Of a stretch of 9,058 nt of DNA, positions 1 through 6,161 are shown in pieces. The notes under the pieces were generated by a model that did not search any database, was not told the origin of the DNA, and was given only the letters and a program-made list of their open reading frames with translations. The translations under genes were made by a program, and so were the position numbers. The DNA lies in NCBI GenBank assembly GCA_045658425.1, contig JAZOVB010000095.1:1-9058 (forward strand), read 5' to 3'. The DNA is from SIG450 sp045658425 (lineage in GTDB: Bacteria > Bacillota > Clostridia > UMGS1840 > HGM11507). Each line of letters opens with the position of its first letter. The stretch's first letter is position 1.

Positions 1-61
1 AATATTTTTATGTTAAGGAAAAGATGTTTAAACTTTTTGCTATTCTTTACGGACAACATAA

Positions 62-99
62 GGGGGTGTTTAAAAAGTTTCGACTTTTTAAACACCCCC
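62..99. terminator. Strong hairpin with UUCG loop, possible terminator of an upstream gene
   Basis: A perfect inverted repeat: the arm at 62-78 pairs with 83-99 (17 bp), leaving the four-base loop TTCG at 79-82, a loop type known to be very stable in RNA. The stem begins with five G-C pairs. No run of T follows on either strand, so it is not a canonical intrinsic terminator. It sits about 30 bp upstream of the ccdA promoter, where a terminator for a gene left of the window would be expected. It could instead be a processing or stability element. Confidence 0.45.
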
Positions 100-128
100 A
101 AAATTACATCTCCATTTTTGAAAATTTA

Positions 129-157
129 TGGTATAATGAAAAAATAAACTTGAGGTG
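129..157 (+). promoter_or_regulatory. Extended -10 promoter and RBS of ccdA
   Basis: TATAAT at 132-137 is preceded by TG at 129-130, giving an extended -10 (TGnTATAAT). No good -35 is visible at the normal spacing, which is tolerated by extended -10 promoters. A ribosome binding site GAGGTG at 152-157 precedes the ATG at 163 by five bases. The leader is therefore only about 20 bases long. Confidence 0.7.
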
Positions 158-162
158 TTGGT

Positions 163-816
163 ATGACTTATTTCATAGCCTTTTTAGAGGGCATAATAAC
201 CTTTATATCTCCTTGTCTTTTACCTATGCTTCCCATATATATTTCATATTTTACAGGGGAGGATAGTGAAGGGAAAACTTTTTTAAACTCAATAGGTTTT
301 GTACTTGGCTTTACCCTTATATTTGTATTAATGGGTGCAGGAAGCGGTGCTGTGGGAAGTTTGTTTATAGAATACCGTACACTGCTTAATGTAATAACAG
401 GGTTAATTGTTATATTTTTCGGACTTAATTTTCTGGGTGTATTTAAACTTAATATTTTTAAAGGGGTTTCTTCACATTTTAATAAAAGCCCGGGCTTTTT
501 CGGAGCTTTTATATTCGGAATTGTGTTTTCGGTGGGGTGGACTCCCTGTGTAGGTGCATTTTTAGGGTCTGCTCTTATGATGGCATCATCCTCGGGAAGT
601 GCGGTTAAAGGAATATTTATGCTTTTGTGCTATTCTATGGGGCTTGGAATTCCTTTTGTGATAAGTGCAGTGCTTATTGATAAATTGAAAGTAACTTTTA
701 ATTTTATAAAAAGAAATTACAATATTATAAGTAAAATTGCAGGTGGCTTTTTGGTTTTGACAGGCTTCCTTATGATATTTGGATTTATGAATAAATTTAT
801 GGAGGTTATTATATGA
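163..816 (+). CDS. ccdA: CcdA-type cytochrome c biogenesis / thiol-disulfide transmembrane protein
   Basis: This is a polytopic membrane protein of 217 residues, the normal length for the short CcdA branch of the DsbD/CcdA family. These proteins carry electrons from cytoplasmic thioredoxin across the membrane to extracytoplasmic thiol oxidoreductases. About six hydrophobic segments are visible. The two conserved cysteines are present in their usual settings: Cys18 in SPCLLPMLP in the first helix and Cys129 in GWTPC in the fourth. The start is fixed by the GAGGTG site just upstream. The stop overlaps the next start by four bases (ATGA), and that next gene encodes a TlpA-like thioredoxin, its expected partner. 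No cytochrome c or heme genes are in view, so general extracytoplasmic thiol reduction is as likely as cytochrome c maturation. Confidence 0.92.
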   Translation: MTYFIAFLEGIITFISPCLLPMLPIYISYFTGEDSEGKTFLNSIGFVLGFTLIFVLMGAGSGAVGSLFIEYRTLLNVITGLIVIFFGLNFLGVFKLNIFKGVSSHFNKSPGFFGAFIFGIVFSVGWTPCVGAFLGSALMMASSSGSAVKGIFMLLCYSMGLGIPFVISAVLIDKLKVTFNFIKRNYNIISKIAGGFLVLTGFLMIFGFMNKFMEVII

Positions 817-1358
817 AAAAAACCAGGTTTATTGTCATTCTTATTGCATTGGCTTTGATAATTTCTCTTGCATATATAATGTATAGCGATTTAAAGTCTG
901 ATTATATGTTAAGAAATCTTATGACTGATGGTGTATCCGTTGCGGTGTCTGATTTTACCGTAAAGAATTCCGAAGAAAAGGATATAAAGTTTTCATCCCT
1001 TTCGGGAAAACCTGTTATTGTAAATTTATGGGCAACCTGGTGTCCTTTCTGTATGGAGGAGCTTCCCGATTTTCAGATTGCTTTTGATAAATACAAGGAT
1101 GAGGTTACCTTTTTAATGGTTAATGTAACCGACGGGCAAAGAGAAACCATAGAAAAAGCAAGTGGTTTTATCAAAAGTTCAGGATATACCTTTCCGGTTT
1201 ATTATGATGTTTACCTTGAGGCATCATCGGTGTTCGGTGCTGGTTCATTACCAATGACCTTTTTTATTGATAAAGACGGAAACGCCGTAGCATTTGCAAG
1301 AGGTAAAATAGGAATAGAGGATATAGAAGCGGGAATCGGAATTATACTTAAAAAGTGA
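813..1358 (+). CDS. Membrane-anchored TlpA/ResA-like thioredoxin-fold protein
   Basis: The protein has 181 residues. An N-terminal hydrophobic segment (about residues 5-24) after a basic MKKTR start looks like an uncleaved signal anchor, placing the rest outside the membrane. No lipobox cysteine is seen. The remainder (about 43-180) is an AhpC/TSA-Redoxin type thioredoxin fold. It has the active site WCPFC (Cys77 and Cys80) and the cis-proline loop SLPMTFFID (Pro147). The family reduces or exchanges disulfides in exported proteins or apocytochromes. The four-base overlap with ccdA and its own GGAGGT site at 801-806 indicate translational coupling and a CcdA-to-TlpA electron relay. The exact substrate (ResA-like, StoA-like or peroxide/methionine-sulfoxide repair) cannot be told from the sequence. 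Confidence 0.9.
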   Translation: MKKTRFIVILIALALIISLAYIMYSDLKSDYMLRNLMTDGVSVAVSDFTVKNSEEKDIKFSSLSGKPVIVNLWATWCPFCMEELPDFQIAFDKYKDEVTFLMVNVTDGQRETIEKASGFIKSSGYTFPVYYDVYLEASSVFGAGSLPMTFFIDKDGNAVAFARGKIGIEDIEAGIGIILKK

Positions 1359-1387
1359 TTTACAATTTCTTTAAATTATGTTATAAT
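1359..1387 (+). promoter_or_regulatory. Sigma-A promoter of the zinc-ribbon/recX/rimO/pgsA/pgi operon
   Basis: TTTACA at 1359-1364 and TATAAT at 1382-1387 are separated by exactly 17 bp. The -35 box begins on the base after the stop codon of the thioredoxin gene. No terminator lies between, so read-through from ccdA is also possible. Transcription should begin near 1394. The downstream ribosome binding site AAGAGG is at 1408-1413. Confidence 0.8.
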
Positions 1388-1424
1388 ATAGCATGAAATT
1401 TTAAAAAAAGAGGCAAAAGATAAA

Positions 1425-1880
1425 ATGAAACGAACTATGTGCTGTCCAAAATGTAAAAATACGGACCTGACAGTCCCTGATAATTTAAAAGAAAAGGTTA
1501 TTTGTGATAAATGCGAATACAGTTTTTTTTCGCTTGATTCCTTAAAACGAAAAAAGGTTGTACTTAACAGAATATTTTTAGTTTCTATGATTTTATTTGT
1601 TATAACACTTCTGGCAGGAACATTTCTTTTCTTCCTGCCTGTTTACGGGGAATACAATCTGCCGGTGCAAAAGCTTCTTGTGAAGCTTTTTGATATGGGT
1701 ATAAGTGAACAAGGTATTGTAACAACAGGTGTTGCACTTTACATAATTTCGCTTATTGCCATGATATGTGTGTTCACTTCTGCTTATTACAGCCACCATT
1801 ATCGTGAAAGAAGATGGTATTTAAGAAAGCACGGTTTTATATACGAAAAGAGGGAAAGCAGTGGAAGTAACAGGTATTAA
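1425..1880 (+). CDS. Zinc-ribbon membrane protein of unknown function
   Basis: I do not recognise this family. The protein has 151 residues. The N-terminus carries a four-cysteine zinc ribbon (CxxC at 7/10 and CxxC at 27/30, 16 residues apart). Two hydrophobic segments follow (about 48-71 and 100-121), joined by a short loop. The C-terminal tail is strongly basic and aromatic (about 125-151, with clusters such as HHYRERRW). The arrangement places ribbon and tail on the same side, probably the cytoplasm. The AAGAGG site at 1408-1413 supports the start. It is the first gene of the operon, and its last 20 bases overlap recX. It may be a small membrane sensor or scaffold; nothing in the sequence ties it directly to DNA repair. 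Confidence 0.85.
   Translation: MKRTMCCPKCKNTDLTVPDNLKEKVICDKCEYSFFSLDSLKRKKVVLNRIFLVSMILFVITLLAGTFLFFLPVYGEYNLPVQKLLVKLFDMGISEQGIVTTGVALYIISLIAMICVFTSAYYSHHYRERRWYLRKHGFIYEKRESSGSNRY
1669..1691 (+). other. Terminator-like hairpin inside the zinc-ribbon gene
   Basis: A 9-bp perfect stem (1669-1677 with 1682-1690, loop TTGT) is directly followed by a continued T run ending at 1691. This resembles a small intrinsic terminator, although the stem has only three G-C pairs and the T tract is mostly part of the stem. It lies within coding sequence, where translating ribosomes would normally prevent it from acting. It could give polarity before recX when translation is poor, or be chance. Confidence 0.3.
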
Positions 1881-2490
1881 AAAAAGTCTTGTAAGTAAAA
1901 CCCTGAAAGAGGTTTATATAGACTTTGAATATGCCTTTTCTCTATATGATAATAATTTAAAAGAGCTTGGAATAAAAGAGAATGTAACACTGGATGAGGA
2001 AAAATACCGGAATGAAATTTTCCCCGCAATATGCAAAAATGCATTACAAGATGCCTTAAGCTATATTGCAAAGGTAAATTGTACAAAAAAACAGGTTGAA
2101 GATAAGCTGAATTTAAGAAAATATCCTTATGAAGCAATAAAAAAGGCTATGGATTATATCGGGGAAAAAGGCTTTATTGACGATTATGAATATGCACTTT
2201 CCTTTGCAAGAGTGAGTGCGAAAAAAGGAAAAGGCGAAAAATATATTGCATTTGAGCTTTTCAAAAGAGGCATTTCCGAGGATATGGCAAGGGAGGTTAT
2301 ATCTCTTACCTGCCATGATGAATATCTTTTACCCCTTGCAGAAAAAAGACTTGGAATAATATTAAAGGGCAGGGAAAAGCCCGATTATAAAGACCTTAAT
2401 AAATTAAAGGAGTATCTGGTAAGGCAGGGCTACGGATATGATAAAATATCTGACGCATTAAGACTTATCACTGAAAAATATGAAGACTAA
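1861..2490 (+). CDS. recX: Regulatory protein RecX
   Basis: The 209-residue protein matches the RecX family, which binds RecA filaments and limits their activity during recombination and the SOS response. The central part shows the family's three-helix repeats with the typical IDDYEYA segment (residues 106-112), followed by a basic stretch and a GIS turn near 137-139. The start is GTG at 1861, supported by AGAGGG at 1849-1854 with a six-base gap and by an N-terminal region of the expected length (about 60 residues before the first repeat). The start lies 20 bases inside the previous gene. The 3' end overlaps rimO by 11 bases. recA itself is not in the window. Confidence 0.88.
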   Translation: MEVTGIKKSLVSKTLKEVYIDFEYAFSLYDNNLKELGIKENVTLDEEKYRNEIFPAICKNALQDALSYIAKVNCTKKQVEDKLNLRKYPYEAIKKAMDYIGEKGFIDDYEYALSFARVSAKKGKGEKYIAFELFKRGISEDMAREVISLTCHDEYLLPLAEKRLGIILKGREKPDYKDLNKLKEYLVRQGYGYDKISDALRLITEKYED

Positions 2491-3814
2491 AGTTTTTGTT
2501 GTGTCCTTAGGTTGCTCAAAAAATCATTGCGACCTGGAAAATATGATGGGGATATTAGTGGAAAACGGCTATGAAATCACCCTTGATGAATTTGAAGCGG
2601 ATGCGGTAATTGTAAATACCTGCGGTTTTATTGAAGCGGCAAAGGAAGAGGCAATTGAAAATATCCTGGAAATGGCTGAACTTAAAAATACCGCAAAATT
2701 AAAAGCTCTTATTGTTACCGGCTGTCTTTCTCAGAGATATAAGGATGAGCTTTTAGAAGCTTTTCCTGAGGTTGATGCCGTTGTGGGAGTATTCGATTTT
2801 GATAAAATTGATAAGGTTATTAAAATGACTATGTCAGGCGAAAGGGTTAAATTAACCGAATCGGAAGCTTTAGCGAATTTTAACTCTATGCCCAGAATTC
2901 AGACAACACCTTTTTATACCGCATATTTGAAAATTGCCGAAGGGTGCGATAACAGATGTACCTATTGTGCAATTCCTTACATAAGAGGAAAATATGTTTC
3001 AAGGGATATGTCTTCTCTTATTAATGAAGCTAAAAAACTTGCGGATTCCGGGGTTAAAGAATTAATAGTAATTGCCCAGGATACAACACGCTACGGAATA
3101 GATTTATACGGCCAACCAAAGCTTATGGAACTTTTGGGAAAGCTATCTGAAATTGAAGGGATAGAGTGGATAAGAGTTCACTATATGTACCCTGAAATGA
3201 TTTCCGAAGAGCTGGTTGATTTTATAAAGGAAAATGAAAAGGTTTTAAGTTATTTTGATATTCCTATCCAGCATATCAATTCAAGAATATTAAAGCTTAT
3301 GGGAAGAAGAAGTGACAGAGCGGATATTGAGCGTGTAATTAAACTTATAAGAGATAAAATTCCTGATGCAACTATCCGTACTACTGTTATTGCAGGCTTT
3401 CCTACCGAAACAGAGGAAGAATTTAAAGAGCTTTGCGAATTTATAGAAAAAACAAAATTTGACCGTCTTGGTGCTTTTGCGTTTTCCAAAGAGGAGGGAA
3501 CTCCCGCCTTTAAGCTTAAAGGTCAGCTTACAAAAAAGGTGAAGGAAAAAAGAGCAGAACACATCGGAATGTTGCAAAGTGCTATAATGGCGCAGAATAA
3601 CCAAAAGCATATTGGCAAAATTATTGATGTTCTCGTTGAGGGGCTTCATAACGAATATGGTGTTTATTTCGGACGAAGCAAAATGGACAGTGTTGAAATT
3701 GACGGTACTGTTATGTTTGAGACAGATGATGTAATTGCCTTTGGTGATATAGTAAAAGTAAAAATAACCGATGCCTCCGAGTATGACCTTGTTGGCACTT
3801 ATGTGAAAGGATGA
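2480..3814 (+). CDS. rimO: Ribosomal protein S12 methylthiotransferase RimO
   Basis: This is a radical-SAM enzyme of 444 residues that adds a methylthio group to the conserved aspartate of ribosomal protein S12. The N-terminal UPF0004 domain holds three cluster cysteines (Cys12 in LGCSKN, Cys48 in NTCGF, Cys82 in TGC). The radical SAM domain carries CxxxCxxC at 156/160/163, followed by AIPYIRG. The C-terminal TRAM domain occupies about 378-444. The LGCSKN start and the overall length favour RimO over its relative MiaB, which modifies tRNA. The ATG lies 11 bases inside recX with no evident ribosome binding site, so translation probably depends on coupling to recX. The gene is complete and ends in a four-base overlap with the longer possible pgsA frame. 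Confidence 0.95.
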   Translation: MKTKVFVVSLGCSKNHCDLENMMGILVENGYEITLDEFEADAVIVNTCGFIEAAKEEAIENILEMAELKNTAKLKALIVTGCLSQRYKDELLEAFPEVDAVVGVFDFDKIDKVIKMTMSGERVKLTESEALANFNSMPRIQTTPFYTAYLKIAEGCDNRCTYCAIPYIRGKYVSRDMSSLINEAKKLADSGVKELIVIAQDTTRYGIDLYGQPKLMELLGKLSEIEGIEWIRVHYMYPEMISEELVDFIKENEKVLSYFDIPIQHINSRILKLMGRRSDRADIERVIKLIRDKIPDATIRTTVIAGFPTETEEEFKELCEFIEKTKFDRLGAFAFSKEEGTPAFKLKGQLTKKVKEKRAEHIGMLQSAIMAQNNQKHIGKIIDVLVEGLHNEYGVYFGRSKMDSVEIDGTVMFETDDVIAFGDIVKVKITDASEYDLVGTYVKG

Positions 3815-3819
3815 AAAAA

Positions 3820-4368
3820 ATGAATTTACCTAATAAGCTTACGATTTTAAGAATTGCACTGGTACCGGTGTTGCTTGTGATGCTCTATAACATTAACGGC
3901 TTATTTTTAATGTCCTGTCTTTCTGCCGGGATGTTTCTTCTTATTTCTTTTACAGATATGTTAGATGGAAAAATTGCAAGAAAATATAATCTTATAACCG
4001 ATTTCGGTAAGTTTTTAGACCCACTTGCAGATAAGATTTTAGTTACCTCGGTTATGATTGCTTTTATAGATATGGGATATATTTCCTCTATTGCTGTAAT
4101 AATAATTATAATAAGAGAATTTCTGGTTACATCACTTAGACTTGTGGCGGCTTCCTCAAATACTGTTATTGCCGCATCCAATCTTGGTAAAATAAAAACG
4201 GTTATCCAGATGATAGTTCTCACAGTTCTTTTCTTCTATCCGCAGATTATAGTATTACCTTTTGGAAATATTATAATAAATGTGTTAGTATGGGCAGCTG
4301 TGCTTATAACTGTTATTTCGGGTGCAGACTATGTTATTAAAAATAAAGATGCAATAAAAATAAACTGA
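3820..4368 (+). CDS. pgsA: CDP-diacylglycerol-glycerol-3-phosphate 3-phosphatidyltransferase
   Basis: This integral membrane enzyme makes phosphatidylglycerophosphate, the committed step to phosphatidylglycerol. The CDP-alcohol phosphatidyltransferase signature D(x2)DG(x2)AR(x8)G(x3)D(x3)D is fully intact (Asp46, Asp49, Gly50, Ala53, Arg54, Gly63, Asp67, Asp71). Several hydrophobic helices follow. Two in-frame ATGs are available. The one at 3811 overlaps the rimO stop, but AAGG at 3807-3810 touches it with no spacing. The one at 3820 has that AAGG at a nine-base gap and gives the usual family beginning MNLPNKLT, so I choose 3820 (182 residues; 185 if 3811). The rimO-pgsA order is common in Clostridia. 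Confidence 0.93.
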   Translation: MNLPNKLTILRIALVPVLLVMLYNINGLFLMSCLSAGMFLLISFTDMLDGKIARKYNLITDFGKFLDPLADKILVTSVMIAFIDMGYISSIAVIIIIIREFLVTSLRLVAASSNTVIAASNLGKIKTVIQMIVLTVLFFYPQIIVLPFGNIIINVLVWAAVLITVISGADYVIKNKDAIKIN

Positions 4369-4384
4369 TAAAGGATGGTAAAAA

Positions 4385-5722
4385 ATGAACAAACCTATTT
4401 TTAAGTATGAAACAGCAAATGAATTTATTGACGCGGCAGGGTTTACTCCCTATAAAGCAAAGTCTGTTGAGGCTCTTAAGCTTTTAGAATCAGGAAATGG
4501 CAAGGGAAATGATTTCTTAGGTTGGCTTAATCTTCCCGAAGAGTTTGGTTCCGAGGAATTCAAAAGAGTAATTGAGGCTTCAAAAAGAATAAGAGAAAAC
4601 TCCGAAGCTTTGGTTGTAATCGGTATCGGCGGCTCTTATTTAGGAGCAAGAGCGGCAATTGAATTTCTTCAGGGGAATATGCATAATATTAAAAAATCCG
4701 GCAATCCTAAAATTTTCTTTGCAGGAAACTCAATTTCTTCAGACTATCACTACGAGCTTCTTGAAATTTTAGAGGATATGGATTTTTCAATTAATGTAAT
4801 TTCCAAGTCAGGAACCACTACCGAACCTGCAATCGCTTTCAGATTATTTAAAGATTTACTTTATAAAAAATACGGTGCAGAGGAAGCAAAAAAGAGAATT
4901 TTTGTTACTACCGATAAGGAAAAGGGCGCTCTTTTAAATCTTGCTAAGGAAGAGGGATATGAACGCTTTACAATCGCTGATGATATTGGTGGAAGATTTT
5001 CTGTTCTTACCTCAGTAGGACTGCTTCCGATAGCAGTAAGCGGTGCAAATCTTCTTGACCTATATGAAGGTGCATTAGCGGCAATGAATGACTTAAGAGT
5101 TAAGGATTTTGATAAAAACTACGCTCTTCAGTATGCGGCTGTAAGAAACTACTTTTATGATAACGGTAAGGCTATTGAAATTTTAGTAAACTATGAGCCT
5201 TCTTTAATGTACTTTGCCGAATGGTATAAGCAGTTATTTGCCGAAAGTCATGGTAAAGAGGGTAAAGGAATTTTCCCTGCATCCTTAAATTTCTCTTCCG
5301 ACCTTCACTCTTTAGGTCAGTTTGTTCAGGATGGAACAAGAAATATGTTTGAAACGGTTATTACTATTAAGAATCCCAATAATAACCTTACAATAAATGA
5401 AGATAAAGAAAATGTTGACGGTCTTAACTTCTTAGCGGGAAAAACAATGGACTTTGTTAATACCAAAGCATTTTTAGGAACATTCCTTGCTCACACAGAT
5501 GGTAAAACTCCTAACCTTATAATTGAAATTGAAAAGAGAAATGAGTTTAACTTAGGTTATCTTTTCTATTTCTTTGAAATTACCTGTGCTATTGACGGAT
5601 ATATTTTAGATGTTAATCCATTTGACCAGCCGGGCGTTGAAGAATATAAGAAGAATATGTTTGCACTTTTGGGAAAACCCGGATATGAGGATATGAAAGC
5701 GGACTTAGAGAAGAGATTATAA
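4385..5722 (+). CDS. pgi: Glucose-6-phosphate isomerase
   Basis: This cytoplasmic enzyme interconverts glucose-6-phosphate and fructose-6-phosphate in glycolysis and gluconeogenesis. Its 445 residues fit the short bacterial form. Visible landmarks are the sugar-phosphate loop GIGGSYLG (80-87), SKSGTTTEP (140-148), family signature 1 around GGRFSVLTS (202-210), the catalytic glutamate in FAESHGK (Glu287), the catalytic histidine in DLHSLGQ (His308) and signature 2 near the C-terminus (FDQPGVEEYK, ending at Lys422). It starts 16 bp after pgsA, with an AAGGA-type site at 4371-4375. No new promoter stands out in that gap, so it is probably the last gene of the operon. It is followed at once by a strong terminator. 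Confidence 0.97.
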   Translation: MNKPIFKYETANEFIDAAGFTPYKAKSVEALKLLESGNGKGNDFLGWLNLPEEFGSEEFKRVIEASKRIRENSEALVVIGIGGSYLGARAAIEFLQGNMHNIKKSGNPKIFFAGNSISSDYHYELLEILEDMDFSINVISKSGTTTEPAIAFRLFKDLLYKKYGAEEAKKRIFVTTDKEKGALLNLAKEEGYERFTIADDIGGRFSVLTSVGLLPIAVSGANLLDLYEGALAAMNDLRVKDFDKNYALQYAAVRNYFYDNGKAIEILVNYEPSLMYFAEWYKQLFAESHGKEGKGIFPASLNFSSDLHSLGQFVQDGTRNMFETVITIKNPNNNLTINEDKENVDGLNFLAGKTMDFVNTKAFLGTFLAHTDGKTPNLIIEIEKRNEFNLGYLFYFFEITCAIDGYILDVNPFDQPGVEEYKKNMFALLGKPGYEDMKADLEKRL

Positions 5723-5730
5723 AAAAGCAT

Positions 5731-5773
5731 AAAAACACCTGCTGTATACTGAAAATGCAGCAGGTGTTTTTTT
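5731..5773 (+). terminator. Intrinsic terminator after pgi
   Basis: The arm at 5731-5744 pairs perfectly with 5758-5771 (14 bp, with a G-C rich core reading CACCTGCTG). The loop is 13 bases and can be shortened by one wobble and one A-T pair. The 3' side ends in seven T (5767-5773). It lies eight bases after the pgi stop. The A run on the 5' arm means it could also act weakly on the opposite strand. Confidence 0.93.
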
Positions 5774-5861
5774 CAGGCTTAATATTTGGTTTACGTAATT
5801 GCTTTTTCAAAAATTAAAAGTATAACTTATCCAATATTGAATATGATTATAAAAAGCGTAT

Positions 5862-5894
5862 AAAAAAGGCACTAAACGAAAATCGTTTAGTGCC
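5862..5894 (-). terminator. Intrinsic terminator on the - strand (distal)
   Basis: Perfect 12-bp stem (5868-5879 with 5883-5894) with a three-base loop. Read on the - strand, it is followed directly by six T (complement of 5862-5867). On the + strand no T run follows. This makes it a clear leftward terminator, yet it lies about 265 bp beyond the eda stop. It is either a back-up terminator for eda or the end of an unrecognised short leftward transcript. Confidence 0.75.
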
Positions 5895-5944
5895 CTTAAA
5901 CCCACAGGCGAATGTGTCTTAAAAAGCAGGAAAAATTTCTTGGA

Positions 5945-6000
5945 TTGGATGAAAAATTAGTTGGATAGTATGAGATACATCCAACTAATTTTTCATTCAA
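5945..6000. repeat. Long palindrome, 22-bp stem
   Basis: The arm at 5945-5966 pairs with 5979-6000 with a single G-T wobble (at 5948). Inside, GTA at 5968-5970 can pair with TAC at 5976-5978 around a five-base loop, giving about 25 bp in total. The stem is AT-rich and lacks a flanking T run, so it is not a standard terminator. The motif TTGGAT is repeated three times in and beside the left arm (5940-5945, 5945-5950, 5961-5966). Size and symmetry suggest a small palindromic repeat or the relic of a mobile element; copy number elsewhere is unknown. Confidence 0.7.
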
Positions 6001-6067
6001 AACGCAAAGCATTTTAATTCATAAATTTGCTTGTAAATTTATTCCTTAATTTAGCAATGTACACTAC

Positions 6068-6099
6068 AAAAAATGTGCCTACCTCTCGGTAAGCACATT
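6068..6099 (-). terminator. Intrinsic terminator of eda (- strand)
   Basis: Read on the - strand, a 12-bp stem (arms 6088-6099 and 6072-6083) closes on the GNRA-type loop GAGA and runs into six T (complement of 6068-6073). The one non-Watson-Crick position (6079/6092) is a U-G wobble on the - strand but a C-A mismatch on the + strand. This asymmetry points to selection for leftward function. It lies 60 bases after the eda stop. Confidence 0.85.
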
Positions 6100-6134
6100 A
6101 ATTTTTAAATTTCCCCTGCTTTGCGTGTTCCGGG

Positions 6135-6161
6135 GAATTTTTACGCTTTTTACACTTTTTA
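6135..6161 (-). repeat. Three 9-bp tandem units at the end of eda
   Basis: On the - strand the sequence reads TAAAAAGTG, TAAAAAGCG, TAAAAATTC in direct succession. The first TAA is the eda stop codon. It is short, AT-rich and possibly slippage-derived. No function is evident. Confidence 0.5.

Larger units (their letters stand above)
5774..6158. other. Gene-free region rich in hairpins between convergent pgi and eda
   Basis: No convincing coding sequence is seen on either strand. The region holds two hairpins oriented as - strand terminators (5862-5894 and 6068-6099), a long imperfect palindrome (5945-6000), an AT-only 8-bp hairpin (6021-6028 with 6035-6042), a weak CCCC/GGGG hairpin (6111-6116 with 6132-6137) and a 9-bp tandem repeat running to the eda stop codon. 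The first 90 bases after the pgi terminator show nothing notable. Confidence 0.7.

Noticed and set aside
24..266. An 80-codon + strand open frame at the left edge
   Set aside because: It runs through the 62-99 hairpin, the ccdA promoter and the 5' end of ccdA in another frame, and has no recognisable protein features.
1613..1639. Inverted repeat GGCAGGAA/TTCCTGCC inside the zinc-ribbon gene
   Set aside because: An 8-bp stem with an 11-base loop in coding sequence and no T run; it is compatible with chance.
2470..2500. Possible frameshift between recX and rimO because of the 11-base overlap and missing ribosome binding site
   Set aside because: Both proteins are full length with intact ends; the overlap is typical of translational coupling.
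5801..5827. Possible + strand promoter (TTGCTT then TATAAC)
   Set aside because: The match is poor in an AT-rich region, and nothing coding or structured as an obvious product follows on that strand.
6111..6137. CCCC/GGGG hairpin just after the eda stop as a terminator
   Set aside because: Only six pairs before a mismatch and a 15-base loop; the better terminator is at 6068-6099.
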